Source of the DNA: JAHBWV01 sp964588385
GTDB lineage: Bacteria; Planctomycetota; Phycisphaerae; Phycisphaerales; UBA1924
DNA length: 64,000 bases
Assembly: GCA_964588385.1 (NCBI GenBank)
Contig: CAZPPG010000001.1
Coordinates: 62,001-126,000, forward strand
Direction: 5' to 3'
Shown: piece by piece, positions 56,989 to 64,000 of the stretch
Layout of the letters: each line of letters begins with the position of its first letter
Numbering within the stretch: the first letter of the stretch is position 1
Notes under the pieces: generated by a model
Databases searched by the model: none
Seen by the model: only the letters and a program-made list of their open reading frames with translations
Told to the model about the DNA's origin: nothing
Made by a program: the position numbers and the translations under genes

Positions 56989-58743
56989 ATGGATCAGGTG
57001 ATGCGCGTCGTGAAGCAGGCGGGATTCCGCCTCGCCCTCATTGAGACGCTCCGCGCCCTCTGCATCACCCTCACGCTCGGGTTCGCGCTGCTCGCCGCGC
57101 TCCGGCTTGTCGAGCGTCTGGGCGGCGTGATCATGCCTTGGGCCGACATCGCTCCCGGCGTCTTCATCGTCGCCATCATCGGCGCGATCGTCTGGGCGTT
57201 CGCGACCCGCACCCGACCGATCGCCGCGGCTCGTGAGCTCGACGAACGCGCGGACCTCCGCGAGTCCCTCTCCACCGCGATCTGTGTCCAGTCCGAGAAG
57301 GACCCGTGGTCGCAGTTGATCGTGCGCACCGCGGCGGAGCGGGCGACCAAGGTCAACGTCGGCAAGGCGATTCCCATCGCCACGCCGCGCCTTGCGCCCG
57401 CGCCCTTCTGTGCCGCGTTGGCGCTCGCCCTGATCTGGTTCACGGTGCCCAAGGTCGATTTCTGGGGCGTCGCGGCCAAGCGAGATGAAGCCGCGGACCA
57501 GGAGCGGCAGATCCAGGAAGTGAAGTCCGAGTTCGAGCAGGGCAAGAAGAAGATCGAGGAGATGCTCAGCCAGGCCAACGTCAAGATCGACGACGGCGAG
57601 GGCGACAAGGCGGCCAACGAGCGCGAGGCACCCAAGACATTGGAGGAGGTCCGTCGCGAGTCCGTGCGCAAGCTCACAGACATGGCCGAGCGCCTGGAGC
57701 AGATGCGGAGCGGCGAAAAAGGCCAGGTCATGGACGCGATCAAGGATCGCATGGGGCGATTGAAGAACCCCGGCGACCAGATGAACGACATGTACCGCTC
57801 CATGGCCCGCGGCAACTTCGGCCAGGCCCAGGAGGACCTCGAGAAGCTCGCCCAGAAACTCGGCGAGAACTCCGATCTCTCCGCCGAGCAGAAGCAGGAG
57901 CTCAAGAAGCAGCTTGAGAACATGTCCGGCCAGCTCTCCAAGCTCGCGGCCGATCGCGGTGAACTCGCCAAGTCGCTCGAGCAGATGGGCATGGACGGGC
58001 GCCTCGCCGCCGACCCGGAGGCCCTGAAGAAGGCTATCGAGCAAGCCGCGAAGGATCTGACTCCCGAGCAGAAGGAGCAGCTTCAGAAGGCGTTGGAGCA
58101 GGCCCAGGCCCAGCAGCAGATGGGCGACAAGATGGGGAACATGGCCGACGCGATGGCAAAGCTCGCCAAGGGCGCAGCCGAGAAAGGCATGAGCGGCGAG
58201 GGGATGCAGGGCCTTGAGCAGCTTGCCGAGGCGCTCTCCGATATGGAGCTTGCCCAGTCCGATCTGGACTCTCTCGAAGCGGCGCTCTCTGAGTGCCGCG
58301 GGCAGTTGGCCGGGCAGTGCGAGGGTCTCTCCGAGTGCCAGGGCGGCGGCGAGGGCCAGGGCATGCCGATGGTCGGCGAGTGGAAGGCCGGCGACAGCCA
58401 GAAGACCATGGGCCTGGGCAGCGGCGGGCCGGGTCAGGGCAATGGCGCCGGTCCGGAAGAAGAGCAGATCGACTTCGCGATCGAGAAGAAGAAGGCCAAC
58501 GTCCAGACAGGGCAGGGCGCGATCATCGGCACCAAGCTTGTGCAAGGATCGCAGATCCGCGGCGAGTCCGTCGCGGAGTTCTCCGCCGTGATGGAGTCCA
58601 GCGCGCAGGCCGCGACCGAGGCGCTCGAGACCATGCAGGTGCAGCGCGAGCACCACGACGTGGTGAAGCACTACTTCGGCACGCTCAAAGAGAAGGTCAA
58701 GGCCGAGCAGGCCGGCACGCCCGCGGGTTCCGGAGGCAAGTAA
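56989..58743 (+). CDS. DUF4175-like membrane protein with extended coiled coil
   Basis: 584 residues. Two N-terminal membrane helices (residues 24-45 and 52-75), a cytoplasmic/periplasmic hinge and a third helix near 145-165 (FCAALALALIWFTVPKV) come first. A very long Glu/Lys/Gln-rich helical region (about residues 175-460, QMGDKMGNMADAMAKL-type heptads) follows, then a Gly-rich linker. The C-terminus is helical. The plan matches DUF4175-type proteins, of unknown function. CAGGAGG precedes the ATG at 56989. The next gene starts 3 bp after the stop, so both belong to one operon. Confidence 0.7.
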   Translation: MDQVMRVVKQAGFRLALIETLRALCITLTLGFALLAALRLVERLGGVIMPWADIAPGVFIVAIIGAIVWAFATRTRPIAAARELDERADLRESLSTAICVQSEKDPWSQLIVRTAAERATKVNVGKAIPIATPRLAPAPFCAALALALIWFTVPKVDFWGVAAKRDEAADQERQIQEVKSEFEQGKKKIEEMLSQANVKIDDGEGDKAANEREAPKTLEEVRRESVRKLTDMAERLEQMRSGEKGQVMDAIKDRMGRLKNPGDQMNDMYRSMARGNFGQAQEDLEKLAQKLGENSDLSAEQKQELKKQLENMSGQLSKLAADRGELAKSLEQMGMDGRLAADPEALKKAIEQAAKDLTPEQKEQLQKALEQAQAQQQMGDKMGNMADAMAKLAKGAAEKGMSGEGMQGLEQLAEALSDMELAQSDLDSLEAALSECRGQLAGQCEGLSECQGGGEGQGMPMVGEWKAGDSQKTMGLGSGGPGQGNGAGPEEEQIDFAIEKKKANVQTGQGAIIGTKLVQGSQIRGESVAEFSAVMESSAQAATEALETMQVQREHHDVVKHYFGTLKEKVKAEQAGTPAGSGGK

Positions 58744-58746
58744 GAC

Positions 58747-59880
58747 ATGCAGCAGATGGACCGGCGTCGTGCGCTCGCGCGGATGCTCGCGCTTGGCGCT
58801 GGATCGTGCATCTCGCTCGGGGCGATCGCGTCGATGGGCGAGCTCGGCGGCTGCCGTCGCAAGCCCGACGCCAACGAGGCGGTGCTCTATTCAAGCGTGG
58901 ATGAGCCGCTGCTCCGCGAGGTCATGGACGTGTACGCGCGCGAGCACGACGGGCGCGTGCTGCTCGTGGGCGACACGGAAGCGACCAAGACCACGGGCCT
59001 GCTCCAGCGATTGATCGCCGAGCGCGACAATCCGCGCTGCGATGTCTGGTGGTCCAACGAGGCATTCAGCACGATCGGGCTCGCGAAGCAGGGATTGCTG
59101 GAGCCGCTGGCGATCGCGGGCGAGTTGAGAGCTCTGGGATGGCCGGCGGAGCTAATCGGTGCGGGGGACCAGTGGATCGGCTTTGCGCAGCGTGCCCGCG
59201 TGATCGTGTACAACGCGGACCGCGTCACGAAGGAGGCCGCTCCGACCGCGCTCGCGGATCTCTTGAAGGCGGAGTTCAAGGATCGCATCGGCATCGCGCG
59301 TCCGCAGTTCGGCACCACGCGCGGGCACATGGCCGCACTCGTCGCGGCCCACGGCCCGGAACGGACGCGCGAGTTCCTGCGTGCGCTCAAGGCCCACGGC
59401 CTCCGCCAGTACGACGGCAACTCGATGATCGTGAAGGCCGTCGCCCAGGGCGAAATCGATGTCGGACTGACCGATACCGACGATGTCTTCGCGGGCCAGC
59501 GCAACGGCTGGACGGTGGACTTCACGCTCGAGCGCGTGGACGGACCGGATGCGATCGCGACGGGCGGCGTCCTTCCCAGCATCGGCCCGCTGGTCATTCC
59601 CAACACGGTCGCTCGCATCAAGAACGGGCCCGGGTCGCGTGCGGCACTGGCGTCGGGAGTCGGCACGACCAGCGCCGATGCCCTCGTCTCGTTCCTGCTC
59701 TCGGAGAAACTCGAGCGTCTGCTCGCGGCCAGCGAGGCCCGCAACATCCCCGTCCGCCCCGGCCTCGCGACAGAGGTTCAGACCGTCGCCATCGCCAAGC
59801 CCATGAACGTGCGACTGGAAGATGTCGAGGCCAGGATCGATGAAGCCCTCGCGATCGTGGCCGAAACACTCGGGACGTAA
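58747..59880 (+). CDS. ABC-type extracellular solute-binding lipoprotein
   Basis: 377 residues of the iron(III)/thiamine/putrescine-type solute-binding family (SBP type 2). The N-terminus has two Arg and a lipobox-like LGGC at about residues 33-36, so it is probably lipid-anchored. Family pattern: VLYSSVDEPLLREVMDVYAR, CDVWWSNEAF, FAQRARVIVYNADR, YDGNSMIVKAVAQGEIDVGL. No permease or ATPase gene lies nearby, so the transporter partner must be elsewhere. GGAGG upstream, 3 bp from the DUF4175-like gene. Confidence 0.88.
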   Translation: MQQMDRRRALARMLALGAGSCISLGAIASMGELGGCRRKPDANEAVLYSSVDEPLLREVMDVYAREHDGRVLLVGDTEATKTTGLLQRLIAERDNPRCDVWWSNEAFSTIGLAKQGLLEPLAIAGELRALGWPAELIGAGDQWIGFAQRARVIVYNADRVTKEAAPTALADLLKAEFKDRIGIARPQFGTTRGHMAALVAAHGPERTREFLRALKAHGLRQYDGNSMIVKAVAQGEIDVGLTDTDDVFAGQRNGWTVDFTLERVDGPDAIATGGVLPSIGPLVIPNTVARIKNGPGSRAALASGVGTTSADALVSFLLSEKLERLLAASEARNIPVRPGLATEVQTVAIAKPMNVRLEDVEARIDEALAIVAETLGT

Positions 59881-59908
59881 GGCGAAGCGCGCGAAGAGAA
59901 GAAGATCT

Positions 59909-60056
59909 CACCACACAGGCACAGAGAAGACAGAGAACGGCAGGAGAGAAGAGAACAAACGCATCAGTCACGCGACCGACAGAAGAAACCTGCTCCACTA
60001 TCCAACTCTTCCGACCCACCCCTTCCTCTCTGCGCCCTCTGTGCCTCTGTGGTGAG
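59909..60056. repeat. Inverted pair of ACCACAGAGGCACAGAG-type repeats
   Basis: The forward unit at 59909-59940 (CTCACCACACAGGCACAGAG) and the reverse complement at 60028-60056 (CTCTGTGCCTCTGTGGTGAG) face each other. They would form a long imperfect hairpin over the gap between two convergent genes. No gene lies in 59881-60088. Confidence 0.65.
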
Positions 60057-60088
60057 TCCGGTTTGATTCTCTTCCGATTGCGTCTCTC

Positions 60089-60934
60089 TCAACACCCATA
60101 CGTCCGCGGGTCCGTCGTCCACCCCGCCACGCGGAAGATCTCGCGCATCTCCGGGTCACGCAGGTAGGTCTCGACCGCCTCACGCGGCAGGGCGTTCCGT
60201 GACTCGCTCAGCACCTTCTTCGTGTCGTGCTCGCTCGTCACGTGCTTCGATGCGTGGTGGTAGTGCTCGTTCGCATACGCCATGGCCTTGTCGATGTGCT
60301 CGCGCGTGAAGGCGACGCGCCACGCAAGGAACAGCCGCCTGTACATCTCCGCTGGATCGCTCTTGATCATGTCGTAGGTGACGCGGATGTGCGCGGGCTG
60401 GGCAAGCCACGCGCGGGCGAAGGCGCGGTACTGTTCAAGGTCGAAGTTGGGGCCGATGGGCGAGGGGTCGAGCCAGCCGCGGACGTAGAGCGAGTTCAGC
60501 CGGTGGAGCGGATTGCGGAGCACGAACGCGGCCCGGTGCGTTGGCCAGGTCGCCGCGACCTGCGCGGGCGTGGGCACATCGTGCGGGATCTTGACGATCA
60601 CGGTACCGGTGGGTGCCCCCTTGGTTGTCCCTGTGGTTGATCCGTGGGCACGATCATTGCCGAGCTTCTCAAAGAGCGTGCTCGCGAGTTGCACGACCTC
60701 GGGCGTGAACGCGTGCCCGCTCGCACCGAACGCGCGCTGGAGCTCGTCCTGTTCGCGTGGGTAGTTGTACGGTTCGCCCGTGCGGTCCCAGGGGCCGAAG
60801 GGCTCATCGGCGACCGCGTGTCCCCACGGCGCGGCGGCGGCGTACGCCGCGATGGATGAGCCGCTGCGGATCAAAGAGAAGAGCCAGAGGACTCGGACGG
60901 GTGTTGCGGGCACGGGCGTTATTCCCCTGTTCAT
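60089..60934 (-). CDS. Sulfotransferase-like protein
   Basis: 281 residues. The N-terminal RVLWLFSLIRSGSSIAAYAA resembles the 5'-phosphosulfate loop of sulfotransferases. A later FVLRNPLHRLNSLYVRGWLD resembles the 3'-phosphate site (RxxxxxxxS). PAPS-dependent transfer of sulfate to a glycan or lipid is inferred. The C-terminal half (YEHYHHASKHV-type) is family-specific. Start ATG 60934; an ATG at 60970 adds 12 residues. Divergent from the small membrane gene. Confidence 0.68.
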   Translation of the reverse strand: MNRGITPVPATPVRVLWLFSLIRSGSSIAAYAAAAPWGHAVADEPFGPWDRTGEPYNYPREQDELQRAFGASGHAFTPEVVQLASTLFEKLGNDRAHGSTTGTTKGAPTGTVIVKIPHDVPTPAQVAATWPTHRAAFVLRNPLHRLNSLYVRGWLDPSPIGPNFDLEQYRAFARAWLAQPAHIRVTYDMIKSDPAEMYRRLFLAWRVAFTREHIDKAMAYANEHYHHASKHVTSEHDTKKVLSESRNALPREAVETYLRDPEMREIFRVAGWTTDPRTYGC

Positions 60935-60999
60935 GCCGGATGGGCGGTGTCGCCGGGATTGAAGGGGCAAACTCTATCATGGGCCGCCTATCCTGAAAC

Positions 61000-61278
61000 A
61001 TGGAAATCGTGATCGTCGTCACGGTCGTCTTCTTCGTGCTGACGCTGGCGGGCACATGGCTCGCGCGCCGGTCCGCGTACACGTGGGCCGACAATGAGAA
61101 GGCGATGGGCACGGATGGGGCTCGACCCGAAGGTGCATCGTCCGGTGTGCAGGGCGGTTCGCCGTCGACCACGCCTTCGCGTTCGGCCGGTCCTGCGGGT
61201 CACAGCTCGCCCACGCGTGCCCCCGCGCGTCCGAACCAGGTCGTCGTCACGGGATTCGACGCGCCGAAGAACGACTGA
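61000..61278 (+). CDS. Small single-pass membrane protein
   Basis: 92 residues: one N-terminal helix (MEIVIVVTVVFFVLTLAGTWLA), a short positively charged flank, then a low-complexity Pro/Ser/Ala tail. Not recognised. It sits 35 bp before truA on the same strand. Confidence 0.55.
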   Translation: MEIVIVVTVVFFVLTLAGTWLARRSAYTWADNEKAMGTDGARPEGASSGVQGGSPSTTPSRSAGPAGHSSPTRAPARPNQVVVTGFDAPKND

Positions 61279-61313
61279 CGCGCGACCGACACAATGGAGA
61301 GTTCGCTCGCGCG

Positions 61314-62195
61314 ATGCCACGCTACAAGCTCACCATCGCGTACGACGGCACGGACTTCTGCGGCTGGCAGAAGCAGGAGCCGCCCATCGCTCAGGCCGAA
61401 GCCACCGGCTCCGGCGGTCACATCGATCCGACCCTGACGACCACCGAGCCCGGACGCGTGGCCCTACGCACGGTGCAGGCGATCGTGGAGCGCGCGGTGC
61501 GTGAGGTGGTGCGTGAGCCGGTGTTGCTGCACGGCGCAAGCCGCACGGACTCGGGCGTGCACGCGCGCGGCCAGGTCGCGGCGTTCACGGCGACGGACGA
61601 TCCGGCGATGATGGCCAAAGGGAGCGGCTGGCCGATGGAGCGCGGGACCGAGTCGCTCCGCCGGGCCATCAACGGGCGATTGCCCGAGGACGTGATGGTG
61701 GTGGGAGCCGAGCCCGTCGCGCCCAACTTCGACCCGATCGGGCACTGCACCGGCAAGGGGTATTCGTACACGATGCACGCGTCGCGCGAGAGGCCCTTGT
61801 GGGACCGCAGGTACGTGCATCAGGTGTGGGAGCCGCTGGAGCTTGAGCCGATGCAGGCCGTCGCGTCGGAGCTGGTCGGCGAGCACGACTTCGCGGCGTT
61901 CGCGGCGGCGGGACACGGGAGATTGAGCACCGTGCGGCGCATCGATGCGCTGACGGTGACACGCGCAGATGCCGAGCGTGTGCGCATCGACATCAGCGGC
62001 AGCGGCTTCCTCTGGAACATGGTGCGCATCATCGCGGGAACGCTCGCGGATGCGGGCCGCGGACGATTGGATGTGGAGGACGTGCGCGAGGCGCTGAAGA
62101 CGGGTGACCGGCGCAAGGCGGGGCCGACATTTCCGGCCAGCGGACTGTGCCTGGAGTGGGTGAGATACGGCGAGGTGCGTGCGAGCGCGGAGTGA
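61314..62195 (+). CDS. truA: tRNA pseudouridine(38-40) synthase TruA
   Basis: 293 residues. Catalytic Asp in GASRTDSGVHARGQVAAF; other family blocks are IAYDGTDFCGWQKQ, RTVQAIVERA, HCTGKGYSYTM, FLWNMVRIIAGTLADAGRGR. An insertion of about 24 residues between WQKQ and RTVQ is not seen in the common short enzymes. Converts uridines 38-40 in the tRNA anticodon arm. ATG 61314. Low-complexity repeats follow the stop. Confidence 0.93.
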   Translation: MPRYKLTIAYDGTDFCGWQKQEPPIAQAEATGSGGHIDPTLTTTEPGRVALRTVQAIVERAVREVVREPVLLHGASRTDSGVHARGQVAAFTATDDPAMMAKGSGWPMERGTESLRRAINGRLPEDVMVVGAEPVAPNFDPIGHCTGKGYSYTMHASRERPLWDRRYVHQVWEPLELEPMQAVASELVGEHDFAAFAAAGHGRLSTVRRIDALTVTRADAERVRIDISGSGFLWNMVRIIAGTLADAGRGRLDVEDVREALKTGDRRKAGPTFPASGLCLEWVRYGEVRASAE

Positions 62196-62198
62196 AGA

Positions 62199-62316
62199 GT
62201 ACGCAGAGGACGCGGAGGGGAGCCGAACGCGAGGACGCGGAGAAGAGGGGATTGGGGAAGAGTGTTCAGGAAGAGAAGACGTTGAACGCGAAGGCCGCGA
62301 AGATCGCGAAGGGGAA
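62199..62316. repeat. GAACGCGGAG-type dispersed simple repeats between truA and leuS
   Basis: ACGCAGAGGACGCGGAGG (62201), GAACGCGAGGACGCGGAG (62225) and GTTGAACGCGAAGGCCGCGA (62281). The last unit is nearly identical to 16849-16868. Confidence 0.6.
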
Positions 62317-62372
62317 GAACCGCAAAGGGGAAGGAACGGGTGGCATGTCTGCTCTCCGAGCAGGCATGAGCG

Positions 62373-64000
62373 TCACACCACCACATTCACCATCCGCCCC
62401 TTGACCACGATCACCTTCTTCGGCGCCTTGCCCGCGAGCAGCTCGGCGACCTTGGGATCGGCGAGCGCGACCGCAGTCACCGCGGCATCGTCGGCATCGA
62501 CGGGAACCGTGATCCGTGCCCGGACCTTGCCTTGCACCTGCACGGCCAGCTCGACCTCGCTGTCGCGCAGCATCGACTCGTCCACGGCGGGCCATGGCGC
62601 GAGCGAGCAAGTTGAGTGACCCTTTGAGCCCGCGTGCAGCTTCGACCACAACTCCTCGGCCATGTGCGGCGCAAAGGGGCAGAGAATCAGCGTGAGGCGT
62701 TCGAGCTGGGCGCGGGCCAAGCCCGGGCCATTCTCCGCGCCGACGGATGAAGTCGCGGCGTTCACCAGTTCGATCATCGACGCAATCGCAGTATTGAACG
62801 ACAGCTTCTCGATCGCTTGCTCGACCTTGACGGTCGTGCGATGAAGAAGCTTCTCAATGGCCTTGTGGGCGTCGGAACCGGCCGCGGCAGCCGGCGCGAG
62901 GCGCAGCTCGCCGGTCTCTTCATTGACGGCCAGACGCCAGAGGCGCTGCAGGAACCGGAAGAGCCCCGTGATGTCACGCGTGTTCCAGGGCTTCGACGCC
63001 TCGAGCGGGCCCATGTACATCTCGTACAAGCGGAACGTGTCCGCGCCGTAGTCGTCGATCACGTCATCAGGATTGACCACGTTCTTCAGCGACTTGGACA
63101 TCTTGGCGGTGATCTGGGTGACTTCCTCGACGTTGCCCATTTCAAGCTTGCTGTGCTCGATGACCGCGTCTTCGCCGAAGGCGACAAAGATCGAGCCCTT
63201 GTCGACGGCTTTCGCGTACAGAGATTCGCCGAGTGACGGAGCATCAATGCTCAACTGCAGATCGCCACCGAGCACCGGATGGAGCGACGCGAAGCCGCCT
63301 CCATCCTCGGTGTATCGGAGCTCGTAAACGCGATCCGACGGCACGAGCGTCTTATCCGCCCGCTGATACGCGTAACTCGTGATCAGCCCCTGATGGAAGA
63401 GCTTCTGGAACGGCTCAGCCGTCGAGACGTCGCCCAGGTCATAGAGCACCTTGTGCCAGAAGCGGGCGTAGAGCAGGTGCAGCACGGCGTGCTCGTTGCC
63501 GCCGATGTAGAGGTCGACCGCGCCCTTCATCCAGTACGACTCGGCCGGTTCCCCGACGAATCGCTCAGCGTTCTTTGCATCGCAATACCGCAGGTAGTAC
63601 CAGCAGGAACCCGCCCACCCCGGCATCGTGTTGGTTTCACGCCGCAGGATCGTGTCGGGGGGCAGCTCGATGACGCCGACCTCCTTCGCCGTCGTACGCA
63701 TCCAGTCCTTGGCCTTGGCCAAGAGCGGCTGCGGATCCTCGGATTCCTCCGGCTTGAAGTCCTCCAAAGGCGGCAGCGTCACCGGCAGCGCGGACGGCGC
63801 GACGGGATAGTGGAACCCGCGCTCGTCGTACACGATCGGGAACGGCTCGCCCCAGTATCTCTGGCGGCTAAAGAGCCAGTCGCGCAGCTTGTAGTTCACC
63901 TTCTTCCGCCCGATCCCCTTGGCTTCCAGCCACGCGATGATGCGTGCCTTGGCGTCGGCGGTTGTCAGACCGTTGAGCGAGACCTCGGCGTTCTCTGAGT
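62373..64000 (-). CDS. leuS: Leucyl-tRNA synthetase (N-terminal part outside window)
   Basis: The C-terminal 540 or so residues of LeuRS; the frame stays open to the right edge, so the start lies beyond base 64000. Visible: NYKLRDWLFSRQRYWGEP, CWYYLRYCDA, YIGGNEHAVLHLLYARFWHK, the KMSKS loop in AKMSKSLKNVVNPDD, and the C-terminal anticodon-binding region ending KVIVVKGRMVNVVV. Charges tRNA-Leu; editing and HIGH regions are outside the window. Reads on the minus strand and is convergent with truA. Confidence 0.96.
   Translation of the reverse strand, partial: SENAEVSLNGLTTADAKARIIAWLEAKGIGRKKVNYKLRDWLFSRQRYWGEPFPIVYDERGFHYPVAPSALPVTLPPLEDFKPEESEDPQPLLAKAKDWMRTTAKEVGVIELPPDTILRRETNTMPGWAGSCWYYLRYCDAKNAERFVGEPAESYWMKGAVDLYIGGNEHAVLHLLYARFWHKVLYDLGDVSTAEPFQKLFHQGLITSYAYQRADKTLVPSDRVYELRYTEDGGGFASLHPVLGGDLQLSIDAPSLGESLYAKAVDKGSIFVAFGEDAVIEHSKLEMGNVEEVTQITAKMSKSLKNVVNPDDVIDDYGADTFRLYEMYMGPLEASKPWNTRDITGLFRFLQRLWRLAVNEETGELRLAPAAAAGSDAHKAIEKLLHRTTVKVEQAIEKLSFNTAIASMIELVNAATSSVGAENGPGLARAQLERLTLILCPFAPHMAEELWSKLHAGSKGHSTCSLAPWPAVDESMLRDSEVELAVQVQGKVRARITVPVDADDAAVTAVALADPKVAELLAGKAPKKVIVVKGRMVNVVV

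Noticed and set aside
56848..58671. N-terminal extension of the O-antigen ligase frame
   Set aside because: The extra 620 residues are antisense to the DUF4175-like gene, Leu/His-rich without domains; the ligase has a normal start at 56799.

Overview
The window is GC-rich, almost fully coding DNA that most resembles a member of the Planctomycetota, class Phycisphaerae. This is inferred from family resemblance, not from a marker gene. The clues are two membrane proteins with paired CxxC zinc ribbons of the planctomycetal type, five secreted proteins ending in a VPGPG-type sorting tail with four arginines, a divergent Aat, a YrdC/low-molecular-weight-phosphatase fusion, DUF4175-like and PQQ-propeller giants, and many short hairpin-rich dispersed repeats between genes. 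No rRNA, tRNA, CRISPR array or prophage was seen. Both window edges cut genes: a ClC channel on the left and leuS on the right.

Layout. 0-2.9 kb: ClC channel and a lipid kinase, convergent. 2.9-7.9 kb: an accessory island with REP-like hairpin repeats, a Pro/Ser-tailed orphan, an AT-richer orphan lipoprotein, an IS200-like Y1 transposase flanked by inverted hairpin elements, and an HNH protein. 7.9-12.5 kb: GH57 glycosidase, a CsgG-like/PEGA lipoprotein pair and a sugar epimerase. 12.9-16.6 kb: two convergent SLC13/RCK permease paralogues. 17.1-24.7 kb: SRPBCC-ArsR operon with a visible operator, zinc-ribbon membrane protein, HDOD protein, methyltransferase, a HEPN/MNT toxin-antitoxin pair, tmk and plsY. 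25.2-32.8 kb: lipoprotein hydrolase bracketed by composite repeats, old yellow enzyme, a UDP-galactopyranose-mutase-like flavoprotein, a LuxR-type regulator, aat and an orphan. 33.0-37.7 kb: five tandem sorted secreted proteins. 37.8-44.5 kb: Nif3-like protein, ComEC behind a pilin-like gene, the YrdC-phosphatase fusion and rpiB. 44.6-64 kb: PQQ-propeller giant, small envelope proteins, a membrane coiled-coil protein with a BRCT-like tail, an LpxL-type acyltransferase, a response regulator, an O-antigen ligase, a DUF4175-like protein with a solute-binding lipoprotein, a sulfotransferase-like protein, truA and leuS.

How it fits together. Much of the window concerns the envelope: lipid kinase, PlsY, LpxL-type acyltransferase, O-antigen ligase, epimerase, sulfotransferase-like protein, sorted proteins and lipoproteins. 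The most notable regulatory signal is a two-block motif, G(A/T)TAG - exactly 17 nt - CAA(G/A)TCT, 42 to 52 nt before the start codon of four of the five sorted-protein genes; the fifth sits 51 nt behind the first. It looks like a dedicated, possibly ECF-sigma, promoter for a surface-protein regulon. A second strong signal is the Y1 transposase with inverted hairpin elements, arranged like a RAYT/REP module.
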